Positions 1-10,042 of a DNA stretch of 64,000 bases are shown piece after piece. The notes under the pieces were generated by a model. The model searched no databases and was not told the origin of the DNA. It worked only from the letters and a program-made list of their open reading frames with translations. The first letter of the stretch is position 1. Each line of letters starts with the position of its first letter. This DNA comes from Ectocarpus siliculosus. Lineage: Eukaryota > Sar > Phaeophyceae > Ectocarpales > Ectocarpaceae. The DNA is taken from contig FN648528.1 in assembly GCA_000310025.1 (NCBI GenBank), positions 69,245 to 133,244 on the forward strand, in the 5' to 3' direction. The position numbers were made by a program, and so were the translations under genes.

Positions 1-2313
1 CAACCGACGCTGATGCCTTCCGTGGTCAGTCGCAGGCCAGCTATCCTGCACGGAAACAGACCAAAGTATGTTCTGCACGATGTTGACGCTTGTAGTTTGT
101 GAATGCGGACATTACGGTGTTTGGAAGTCTTGGGTGGTGGAAAATTGAGAGTACTTTGCTTGCGGCAGGGCAGGAGTGAGTTTTGACCGAGGAAGGGAAA
201 ATGTCTGTTTGGGTGTCGAGACGGGTTGGTGTGGGATGGGGGTGATGTTTTTGTCACTCCCGTGCTTCGACGCCGCTCTTGGGGGCAGCAAGTACGGTAA
301 GCACGGCTCTCGAAAGACAGCCAACCGCAACACGCCTCGGCTAGGGCGGAGCACCAGAGATCATAGCGAGTAACGACCTTCGTTTGTCTGTAGTTTTGTT
401 GAGCGTCCTCTTCCAATCAATAATGAGGTGATGTGATCGAACATTAATCAGCATCGACCAACTGCGGTGTCACGTGTCACTGGCCCTCTGCAATACATGG
501 CGGATTTGTACCTTCGTTGATGACATGCTGGTGACATAGCATGCTGTTATCGGAGTTTGGTACTGTGGGGGATCGGAGTTCAACCATGAACTCAGTCGAG
601 ATCAGCTGAAATAGCGACAAGAGAACAATGCCAGCGTCTGGTGTCGTCGTTGTCACACGCCGAGAAAGTAGGCGTCGGCCGACTCTATTCGTCGTGCCGA
701 AATCAGCCCCGCCGCGATTAGTCCCCCGATGATGGCACTCTCGTACACAACGTGCCAAGAGGAAAGCGCAACGAAGCAATCGAAGGGTGCTCGCACAGTA
801 GATCGTCTCGCGGGGGATCGGCTTGTTTGTGGTGGAACCACGGAGCGGAGCGGTTTATTGAGGTGACACAGCAGTAGTAGTCTCCTGCAAGCTTTTCCAG
901 TAGTAAATGATGATGCATGATGTTTTTCTCCGGAGCATGTATATGTGTGGCTACTATAATGTGGCGGAAGATCAGCGCGTCAGGCACGCGCATTTGTACG
1001 CTGTATTTTGCTTGCTATGGGCTCTCTGCTTCGCGTCGGATACACCGTCCACCGTCGGATACATACCCCCAACCCAGAACCGAACCGGAGGCAGCCGTCC
1101 CTGCAGTCAGCGTTCCATTTAAGCCGCAGGCGTAAAGTGCAGCAGTTGGCCGCAACAAGACGCCCCCGGAGGGCCGCCGGAGGCAATTTTTTTGGCGGTA
1201 TTCGACGTAATACTTGCAGAAAATTATTCAAAAACAGATCAAAATTGTTTGTATGTATGTTGGAGAGTATTTAATTTACATCACGATGATTGATAATTCA
1301 AAGCAGTGTTGTTGCAGAAAATCATTCAAAATCAACTCACTCAGTGTCGACTGCTGGGACGAGGGACGAGGAGGAGGATGTTTTATTGTGTTTGTTCTTG
1401 GTGTGTTTGCACTTGAAATCTTAGAATGACATGGGGATATGAGCAGGACAAGACACATTACACACCAACAACACAAACAACAAAATCACACGTGAGGAAA
1501 CACGACGCACCAACAACCAACAAGAAAATATTTCCGTTGCTATACCTACCGCACGCAGTAGAACAAGCCGTCGACAGACTACGGGCTGCAATCTGGCGCG
1601 TCACATCCAAGACATTGTCTGCGCTGGCTGCAGCCATCTTCTAGCACGATAGGACTCTCTTCTGTTCCTTGAGAGGTTGACATGCTGTAGCATGTCCGCG
1701 CGGACCGCTGTATGCTGCGTAGTAGCTAGCTGCGTCCGCAGCTTGCTTGTGTGAACAGCCGGGTTCAATTGCCCATTCAATAAGGGGCACCGTGGGTGTA
1801 ACATGGGCAAGCAAGTACACCCCTCTTGAGTATTTTCTGTTTTTTGTTTTTTTTCTGTTTTCTGTGCTCTCTTGTCTCCTCTCGTGCCAACATTTTTGCC
1901 GTGTTTGAACCCATTTCTGGAAACGTCTCGCTTCTAAAAGTTCCTTCGTATCAAAAACTAAAGGGTCCAAACAATTTTTCTCGCCTCACAGCGAGAAGGC
2001 GAGAAAAAAGGGACCAAAACAATTTTCTCGCCTCACGGCGAGAGACGTCAAGTGCCGCACATTTTTTTTCGCCTACGGCGAAAATATGTGCGCTCTCTAA
2101 CTCTCTTGTTGCGGAAAGCCGTAACAGAGACCCCGTGCCGTGTTGCGGATTTACCATTTCGCGGCGGAAATAGTGCGATTCCGCAACGCCGCAACAGCTA
2201 AATGGAACGCTGCCTGCAGTACAATGAAGATGTCAACCATACTTGCCTCTTGAATACATCTAACAATACCACACCCAAGGACAATTTGAACGACAATGAT
2301 GATAATACTGGTT
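1..2313. other. No gene recognised; left edge of window
   Basis: No open stretch here has a recognisable motif, and I could not connect splice-compatible exons. The segment carries short A/T-rich and G/T-rich stretches and, near its right end, the hairpin cluster listed separately. The next clear feature is the LTR element starting at 2,319. Confidence 0.5.
1975..2085. repeat. Cluster of short inverted repeats (hairpins)
   Basis: Several dyads follow each other within about 110 bases. TTTTTCTCGCC near 1,976 pairs with GGCGAGAAAAA near 2,000. CTCGCC/GGCGAG around a TCAC loop lies near 2,027-2,043. TTTCGCC/GGCGAAA around TAC lies near 2,067-2,083. The core CTCGCCTCAC is repeated directly. This could be a decayed fold-back element or a transcribed hairpin; the sequence alone does not decide. 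Confidence 0.55.
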
Positions 2314-2318
2314 GATGT

Positions 2319-2679
2319 TGATCGATAATTCGGGTGGCTCGGTTCTTTGTGGTTGGAGCTCAAAGCGGGTGGCTCATGGCGGAGCGTGGATGGGTAGGAA
2401 ACGTGTTGAAAACGTAATGCAAAAGTATTGGAAAGTATTGTATTCTTCGGGGGCGTGCTTGCGCTCGTAAATCTGTCACGGCATCAAGCACGCGTCACGC
2501 TCATCACGGTTAAAGTACCAAACAGACCTATCCGAATCTCCATCAAACTCTTCTCACTTCCAAGGAAAATGTCCAGAAAGTTCTGGACCCTTCGTACCCC
2601 ATCACTGCAATTTCCGTAGTTATGTGTACCAAAGATAACCCGTCATACTATGCTACGAGTACCCCCAATATATCTAATA
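2319..2679 (-). repeat. LTR, left copy (3' LTR in element orientation)
   Basis: This 361-base stretch recurs at 3,897-4,257 with no difference noticed. It begins TGATCGATAATT and ends near TCTAATA as written on the plus strand. Confidence 0.8.
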
Positions 2680-2920
2680 GCCCCCCTACTCGTATGCATC
2701 GTCATGCTCCGAGAAAAACCAAAATGACCCGTAGTCGACCGTACCACGAAGGCACGCCTTGTCAGCAGTCCTGCTTACTTCAAAACAAAACAAACCATCA
2801 AACCAAATTCCTCTTTACCATCTCTCCAAAACAATCAAGAAAATTCTCAAAACAAACAAAAACCAATATCTTCGCGCCTGGTGTCCTCCGCTGCTTGGCG
2901 GGCTTCCGCTGCTGGGCGGG

Positions 2921-3472
2921 CAGAAAATTCTCAAAACAAACAAAAACCAATATCCTCCGCTACTTGGCGGGCTTCCGCTGCTTGGCGGGCAGAAAATTCT
3001 CAAAACAAACAAAAACCAATATCCTCCGCTACTTGGCGGGCTTCCGCTGCTTGGCAGGCAGAAAATTCTCAAAACAAACAAAAACCAATATCCTCCGCTA
3101 CTTGGCGGGCTTCCGCTGCTTGGCGGGCAGAAAATTCTCAAAATAAACAAAAACCAATATCCTCCGCTACTTGGCGGGCTTCCGCTGCTTGGCGGGCAGA
3201 AAATTCTCAAAACAAACAAAAACCAATATCCTCCGCTACTTGGCGGGCTTCCGCTGCTTGGCAGGCAGAAAATTCTCAAAACAAACAAAAACCAATATCC
3301 TCCGCTACTTGGCGGGCTTCCGCTGCTTGGCGGGCAGAAAATTCTCAAAACAAACAAAAACCAATATCCTCCGCTACTTGGCGGGCTTCCGCTGCTTGGC
3401 GGGCAGAAAATTCTCAAAGCTCAATTCGTCTACTTTCAGTCATACGGAGAGTTGCAGGGTGAGGCACTGCAC
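2921..3472. repeat. 69-base tandem repeat array inside the LTR element
   Basis: The motif CAGAAAATTCTC recurs at 2,921, 2,990, 3,059, 3,128, 3,197, 3,266, 3,335 and 3,404, an exact period of 69 bases with very few differences. Because 69 is a multiple of three, frames stay open on both strands (23 residues per unit). The segment CTTGGCGGGCTTCCGCTGCT in each unit also occurs once near 3,757-3,780, at the beginning of the gag-like segment, so the array probably grew from that site. It is not a CRISPR array because no unique spacers are present. Confidence 0.85.
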
Positions 3473-3896
3473 CGATATCCCCTGATGAAGTCTGGAGGCG
3501 ACCGGCCATGGCAGTCGCAATCGCGTCGGCCAGATCGTCTGCGGAAGGGTTGGGTGTTGGCCCCCAGGTTCTTGCTGGTGTGGTGCCTCTTGTTCCTCAT
3601 TTCCTCGCCGGAGATCTTCTGATCTCTGCCGCTCGGCTCGATGCCGTGCCTCCATCTCGGCCATCGTCTTGGCCAGTTTCTCCTCCATCAGCTGCTCCAT
3701 CCGAGCTGCTACTCTCTCGTTGATTGACCAGTTCTTCGATCCTGGCGTCCTCCGCTGCTTGGCGGGCTTCCGCTGCTCGGCGGGATTCATCTTCGCGCCT
3801 GGTGGTCATCGTGACCCTGCTCTTGATCGCCGCAAAGCGATGCTCCTAAACCAAGCTCGACCGCGAATCTCGTAGACGACGTGTCATACGCTAGCG

Positions 3897-4257
3897 TGAT
3901 CGATAATTCGGGTGGCTCGGTTCTTTGTGGTTGGAGCTCAAAGCGGGTGGCTCATGGCGGAGCGTGGATGGGTAGGAAACGTGTTGAAAACGTAATGCAA
4001 AAGTATTGGAAAGTATTGTATTCTTCGGGGGCGTGCTTGCGCTCGTAAATCTGTCACGGCATCAAGCACGCGTCACGCTCATCACGGTTAAAGTACCAAA
4101 CAGACCTATCCGAATCTCCATCAAACTCTTCTCACTTCCAAGGAAAATGTCCAGAAAGTTCTGGACCCTTCGTACCCCATCACTGCAATTTCCGTAGTTA
4201 TGTGTACCAAAGATAACCCGTCATACTATGCTACGAGTACCCCCAATATATCTAATA
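3897..4257 (-). repeat. LTR, right copy (5' LTR in element orientation)
   Basis: Direct copy of 2,319-2,679. It is followed directly by GATGT, which also precedes the left LTR. Confidence 0.8.
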
Positions 4258-4272
4258 GATGTCTCTATTCGG

Positions 4273-4273
4273 G

Positions 4274-4310
<37 letters not shown>
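4273..4310. repeat. (GTT)n microsatellite
   Basis: About 12 uninterrupted GTT units lie directly beside the right end of the LTR element. Confidence 0.95.
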
Positions 4311-5062
4311 CGCCTTCACATTATTAATATCTTCTATAATGTCCGTACTGGTCCAACTGACGCGGACGCCTTCCGTGGTCACAACTACTGTACTTATTCC
4401 GGGTAGACAAAAGTAGTATACTTCTACAACATATATGTGAAGACAGCAACAAACGGCAACAACAACGCATGCATACAAGCCATGCACCCATGCCCTCGGC
4501 AGACCGAAAACACCGCCTGCAGGAACAAAAAAAGGGCAACACGTTCCGAGGTGTTCCGAGGCTCGAATGATACCCTGCCTTACAGCAGGCTCATCGTGGT
4601 TGGTTGTATTTTCAACCAGCGACCAGTTGATTTACGAAACCTAAAACGCTAACAACCCTAACCAACCCAAACCTCATCCCCCCCCGATAGAATAATAGGT
4701 GCTAGGTTGTCGCTGGGTAGCTCAGTTCTAGGTTGTGATGTGCCAGGATCGGCGCTAGGTTGGTGTTGACGGGGAAAACTCTACTGCAGGTTGTCTCTGC
4801 TACTTGGATAGGAAATGTTCATCGACCAGATAGATAGCCAGATAGAACTGTTCATCGACCAGATGTTCCGCAAATGGTTGAATGGAAGTACAGGACGTCG
4901 ATTTTTCCGTCATGTCGCAAGATTGTATGTAGTGTCCTTGGTATGCATAGCTATGCATAGTCTTCACGCACCATCACCCTTCCTTTCAGCCTGACCCTGA
5001 GCACGAGGGCCTTTAAAAAACAACAACGAGCCATTCGACCATGTTGCTGTTGTCGCAATGAA

Positions 5063-5063
<1 letters not shown>

Positions 5064-5109
<46 letters not shown>
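5064..5109. repeat. (GTT)n microsatellite
   Basis: About 15 uninterrupted GTT units. Confidence 0.95.
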
Positions 5110-7194
5110 TTTAGTTGATGTTGTTGTCTTCTTCTTTAGAACTTCGACCCAGGCTGGACATGTTTTCTTTCCTGAGACCGACCCTGGATACTTTCGGGAG
5201 TGTTTGCCGTGGACCCTGGAACATTCTGCAGGATGGGTTGCGAGTGATACGAGGGAAAAATAGATTGGACGGAAAGTAGCGCTGGCAAGGGGCGTCACTT
5301 TCCTCGAAAATGAAAATGACGGGGCTCACGAACCCCACGACATAACTATAGTCAGCGCTGACTAGTCTAATGGTTTGATTTTTGGCTTCTATAAACCGTT
5401 CCGTTCTCTCTACCCAGTACCTTCCTCTGTCCGTCTATGACGGGGTCGATTCCCGTGGTCACAGGCCAACTTACCGAGAAAAGGTTACAATGGCTGGAAG
5501 TATTTCCGAGAAGTCACAACAGGCATCTGGCCCCAGGCATCTGCCGAACGTGACGCAGGGGCTTGGTGGCGAGATGCGGCCCCCCATGTCTCCTGCCTTT
5601 TCGTTCGTTCCTTCGCCCCCCCCCCCCCCACAAGACATCCCCTCAACCCGGCTCTTGCTGTAGGTGAGACGAAGACAGAGAGAAGAGTGAATTCGCTGTG
5701 ACCTTGAGCCCCAGGCAACCGACTCGAAGCTTGCGGCTGGACAACCTCGAGCCCGCTCACGTGCACCGCCTCCACAGCGCCAGAAACGCCACTTGCCACT
5801 TGCTTTTGATGATCACCAAAGATATCCAGTGTTGCACCTCTCGCCGCATCGGCGCCTATTGCATGTCGTGATTGGCATTCACACCCAGAAAATGCGTTAG
5901 TACGAGATTACGTATGTGTCGCCAATATATAGAAGCGCCGTCGCCTCACCACGCCTCGCTAGCGTAGTATCACAAGCTGCAAGTACAGACGAACGGGTCC
6001 GCAATAAAAAAAATGTTACTGAACACTCCCACAGGCGGTGTAACCAGTACCCCGGTACAGCAGTCGAACCTCTATTAGGGTAGTAGGTCTTAACGAAGAA
6101 ATCAGATCTCGAAATCATGTTCAGATCTGGTTATAAGACCGGAAGATCCACAGAACTCTGTTGTTGATTGTCTGAAATGATTGGCTGAAATGTTATGGAA
6201 CCCGTCGAATCTTTATTACTTAAAACAGGACGACCCAAAACCAAATCGGGATTATTTGAAAAAAGGTGAAATCATTTAATCGGATCCCGATTTGGGTGAA
6301 CAGCGTCCATAGTTGCGGGACTACGCTCTACTCGCATGCACAGCGCGTGCCCGCCCACCCCCATCCACACGAACTCCATCCACCGCCGAGCACAGAGGAA
6401 AGAGAGAGCACAAAAAGCCAAGCCAAAGGGAGGGTGACTGCGGATCGTTGTTGCACGTGACTGGTGCCGAAAAAAAACATGTGTAGGGTGTGTCGGTCTG
6501 TGGGGTAATCTCCCCTGGGTTGTCGAACTTCAAATGCACAGACGAATTGGCGGCTTTCCGTCGGAAGAGGCTCGATTCAAACTCTCACATGCATATAGAC
6601 ATCGTGGCAGTACCGCACAGAGGCCATGTATGCGTTTGGTGTGTGCGTGTCGGGAGCGATAGCTCCCATGTGGTGTGACCACGTCATAACAGTACGTCAC
6701 ACAACAACAGCAATCTGGCAGTTGGCAAGCGGCGGACCTCTCGGGTTGTTCGCGGTGGACTGCGGAGATTCGTTTCCATTTGGCAGATCTCGGCCATTTC
6801 TGTCCGGATTTGGGTAGAACAACTCCTTTATTCATATTTTATATCGAAATGCGATTTCGAGAGCTCATTTCTTCGTTTAGACCTAACCCTCCCTCCTATG
6901 TGTACATACATACACTTTTTTTCTTTCTTTTTTTTTCTCCCATCATTGGACTTTGTCGACTGCCTCTGGCCCCCTTCCTCCCCTTCTACTACCTAGACAA
7001 CCCAACCGGGGTCACATAGGAGGGGGGGGTTGGACCCCCTCCTGCGGTTCCTGCCTGAGATATTTTTTTCGCGAGAAGGGTACAGCAATCCCTTCCCTCG
7101 CGACGTATGAAGTCGATCTAGTTTACAAACAACGAGCTTTGCAGCGCGTCGCTTCCACCTACTTACTAAGTTAGACCAGGATTTATGTAGTTAG

Positions 7195-7295
7195 TGAGAA
7201 AAATAACTCACGTTCTTTGCCGGGACTCGAACCCATGACCTGGGCCTTTTGTAGGCGGCGAGGGTGCCCACTAGACCACCGGGGCGACCTGGACC
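7195..7295 (-). mobile_element. tRNA-derived SINE-like head (pol III promoter relic)
   Basis: On the minus strand the sequence has an A-box-like TGGTCTAGTGGG and, about 40 bases later, a perfect B-box GGTTCGAGTCC, the spacing of a tRNA-type internal promoter. The bases flanking the T arm do not pair with the 5' acceptor segment (GCCCCGG), so it cannot fold as a working tRNA. The likeliest reading is a tRNA-derived SINE or tRNA pseudogene. The adjoining 7,300-7,470 sequence recurs near 9,120-9,250, as expected for a dispersed element. Confidence 0.55.
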
Positions 7296-7438
7296 GACCG
7301 TGGTATCATGAACACCCCGTCTCTCCGAAAAAAAAGTGCCGAAAAAAAGTTTGTCAGCCATTGGTGGACTGGCTACAGCCCCTCCAAAGAAACTGAGCTC
7401 CTTGCCAGACAAAGGGTGACTTGGCTTCAGTAGCATGC

Positions 7439-7470
7439 AAAGTGTCCCCGAAACACGTGGGGACACTTTT
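7439..7470. repeat. Perfect short hairpin
   Basis: AAAGTGTCCCC and GGGGACACTTT form an 11-base-pair stem around a loop of about 9 bases. It lies inside the left outer arm of the fold-back structure and may be a small insertion there, because the right arm lacks it. It could also serve as a terminator-like structure. Confidence 0.6.
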
Positions 7471-7974
7471 TTTTCAATACTGAGGCCGAGTCTTACGTCG
7501 TGATTATTTCGGGATTTGTTTTGGGGAGGGGTCCTTTTCTCAGCCCAAATAATTGTTTGAGAGTCTTATTTTACGCGGAGGAATTTGGCCAATTCCAAAC
7601 GCCCAAATTCCAAATCGCCGAATTTTCCTAGGATCCCAGCTGCCGCGTTGGAAAATTGGCCCATTTTCCAAACTGGATCGGCTGATAATTTCCAGTTGGG
7701 ATTTGGGGGGGGGTCACCCCCTGGTCACACCCCGATCGTGCCAGAACGAGGAACTACACCGTCTGCTGGCCAAACAGAGGCCACTATCATGAGGTCATGC
7801 ACACCCCTACCGCAGGTATCAAAAATTCAGGGCGTTCTGCGTCGTGTTGGCAGCACACGGGCCGATAACGCCAACCCTGCCACGTTGCTCTGCTGACGAC
7901 GTTCTTCTTGCCTTTGGGCCGAAAAGAGCCGTTTTTGTGCCTGCTGCATGTATAATATGTATGTATGTGTGACC

Positions 7975-8590
7975 AGTCAAAACGCACGCTAGAGAGAGGC
8001 TTTACGCCGTTGACATCCACAAACTGCAGCCAGTGGCGCGTGATCATACCTGCTCGCGTCCCAGAAACAGATCGAATTGTTGTCCAGTTTTGATTGCACA
8101 CGGCCTGTAAACGTGAACCGAGTGTGTTGCGGTGTTGACTTTTGGGACTTTTTTCTTGTCCCGCCGCGTGTTTGCTCCGTGTGTCACCCGCTACCAGTCC
8201 ACAACGCATGCCAGAGGGAGGCTTTCGGCCGATGACACCCACAAACTACTGTCAATCAATGGCGTGTGATCATACACAATCGCTCTGCTCGGGTCCCAGA
8301 AGTAGACAGAGCGTATTGTCCAGTATTGATTGCGGCCTGTAAACGTGAACCGAGTGTGTTGCGATGTTGACTTTTTTGAACGTTGCCTTTTTTTTTCTGG
8401 TTGCTCCGAGCGAGCGTGATCAGTCCCCAATGCATGCCAGAGAGAGGCCTTTGGCCGACGACATCCACAAACTGCAGTCACTGGCGTGCGATTACATACA
8501 TACATACATGCCCTCTGGAGGCGACCCAAAAACAGGGCACTCGGTGTCTTTTGTTGGTCACACGCGAGCCAAAACCGTGAACTGAAGCAT
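7975..8590. repeat. Three diverged tandem units of about 230 bases
   Basis: Each unit carries in order CATGCCAGAG(A/G)GAGGC, a segment resembling GACATCCACAAACTGCAG, GGCGTG(T)GATCATAC or a variant, CCCAGAA(A/G), and ACGTGAACCGAGTGTG or a variant. ACGTGAACCG lies at 8,111 and again at 8,343, a period of about 232. The third unit (8,430-8,590) is shorter and more diverged. No coding potential is apparent. Confidence 0.65.
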
Positions 8591-9344
8591 ATTGTGACCC
8601 ACAAAGACCTGGATCCGCCCTTGTTTTCCCCTGAGAAAAAAATCTGTCTCGAGGAACCGTAAGAAGGTCGTTTGGATCCAGATAATTTTTCCCTTGCAGA
8701 CCACCCGAGATCAAAAACATATCTCCGAAATAATCACGACGTAAGACTCGGCCTGAAGCCAAGTCAGCAAATTTTTCCGGTACAGGCGATCTACGGTTTT
8801 GCGACCTAGGGGGCACGCGGGTTGGGAGATGTACACAGCAAGTCAGCGGCCCAGGAGGAGGGTCATTACACAGCATACATAACACACAGACAGCTCACCA
8901 CCACCACCTGTGAGTCAAGCATGATAGACCGAGGGTTCTCACGTCGTGCGTTGCACACAGCGGAGCCTGGGGTGACTACAGTGCAGTAAATAGGCATTGG
9001 AGTGCTGCGTCCCCAAAGTGTCCCCACTGGGTTCCAGGAACCAGTACTATGTATGCATAGGTGGGTTAAACGCACATTCATTCGTCAACCCTCCTAAAGT
9101 AGTACCCTGCTACCCCCGCGAAAAAAAAAGTCAAAAAAATGTTTGTCAGCCATTCGTCGAGGGGTTGCAGTCCCTCTAAAGCATCTTGAGCTCCTTGCCA
9201 GTCAAAGGGTGACTTGGCTTCAGCATGAAAAGTGTCCCCAAAACACGGTAAATAGGCTTATGAGTGCCGTGCCCCCGAAGTGTCCCCATTTGGGCTTCCA
9301 GTACTGAGCTCCCTCTGTACAGTGTTGCTGTGTTGCTGTAAAGT

Positions 9345-10042
9345 CAAGAGGGCACGTGGATTCAAATACATACGTGATGCCCCCCCCCCCATTTTCCAGG
9401 CGCTTAATCCAGTTTGGTCAAGGCGTTTATTGTATAGGACTTAGAATGGTGAAAATAAAGCCTATATATTCCATAATAATGTATATGCTTTAGTATGACA
9501 TTATAAAACCCATGCAATTGAGAGTTGAATGCATAGTCTACATACATGTAATAGTATGACCACACCAAATCCTAGACCTTATTTCTTTGTAGCCCCTTTT
9601 AGCAGCAGCAATCAATCAATCAATGTGGTCCTCCTGCAACAGCAAGGGAGGGTGACAGCAAGCAAGCACCCTGTGTGCTGTTGTTCCCTATAGAGAAGAC
9701 AGTGTTCACAGCAGCAGCAGCATCATATATATATCTGGTAGGCTTTATACTCTACACGACACAGCACGACACTCAATCTACCTGCAATGTACCCACAACA
9801 CACAGCAGTGGTCTAAACCTACTTCAGAAGAAGTAGGTATAGGTGAGAGAGGTGTAAGGTTTTGAATAGCCACATGCATACTAAATGCTATACAATAGAA
9901 AATATATAGGTTATACTATACCTCACTAAATCCTATACAATAAGGCATATACGGGATATAACAGCCCCCCCCCCCTGATTTGGTGCTTAATCCAGTTTTG
10001 GGGTGTGCATCACGTATGTATTTGAATCCACGTGCCTTCTTG
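9345..10042. mobile_element. MITE-like element with 35-base terminal inverted repeats
   Basis: Bases 9,345-9,379 match the reverse complement of 10,008-10,042 with a single mismatch over 35 positions. The interior is about 0.63 kb, A/T-rich and without coding potential. Just inside the arms lie poly-C runs (9,379-9,390 and 9,964-9,976) and the shared words GCTTAATCCAGTTT. No clear target duplication could be assigned, so the exact outer border is uncertain. Confidence 0.65.

Larger units (their letters stand above)
2319..4257 (-). mobile_element. Compact non-autonomous LTR element (TRIM-like), young
   Basis: The two LTRs (2,319-2,679 and 3,897-4,257, about 361 bases each) appear identical as far as I can compare by eye. 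The element is flanked by a 5-base direct repeat GATGT (2,314-2,318 and 4,258-4,262), as expected for a target-site duplication. A purine-rich tract (on the minus strand) abuts the LTR at 2,680-2,695, which places the coding strand on minus. The roughly 1.2-kb interior is too short for pol. It holds a 69-base tandem array and a charged, Arg/Glu-rich coding-like segment starting near 3,809 on the minus strand that could be a gag remnant. The element looks whole as a non-autonomous element, and the matching LTRs suggest recent insertion. Superfamily (Ty1 or Ty3) cannot be told. Confidence 0.8.
4263..7189. other. No gene recognised; microsatellites and dispersed repeat pieces
   Basis: The stretch contains a (GTT)n run at 4,273-4,310 and another at about 5,064-5,109, whose translations are meaningless homopolymers. 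TGTTCATCGACCAGAT occurs twice near 4,813-4,866. A short dyad CAAATCGGGA/TCCCGATTTG lies near 6,243-6,294. I found no splice-linked coding segments. Confidence 0.5.
7417..8766. repeat. Fold-back element: 30-base perfect inverted repeat enclosing 1.2 kb
   Basis: Bases 7,483-7,512 are the exact reverse complement of 8,725-8,754 (30 bases). Outside them, TGACTTGGCTTCAG at 7,417-7,430 is matched by its complement at 8,753-8,766. On the left these two blocks are separated by about 52 extra bases that include the hairpin at 7,439. Between the arms lie ~230-base tandem repeats. This suggests a non-autonomous DNA element or fold-back transposon. No transposase is seen. Confidence 0.6.

Noticed and set aside
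2921-3472. Possible CRISPR-like array
   Set aside because: The units are directly adjacent and identical without variable spacers, and the context is eukaryotic.
2815-3622. Long frames on both strands through the 69-base array
   Set aside because: They stay open only because the repeat length is a multiple of three. The peptides are pure repetition and lie inside an LTR element.
5440-5465. B-box-like GGGTCGATTCCCG as sign of a second tRNA-like gene
   Set aside because: No A-box lies at the proper distance and no cloverleaf could be formed.
7195-7295. Functional tRNA gene
   Set aside because: Boxes A and B are present, but the acceptor stem does not pair and the T-stem is imperfect.
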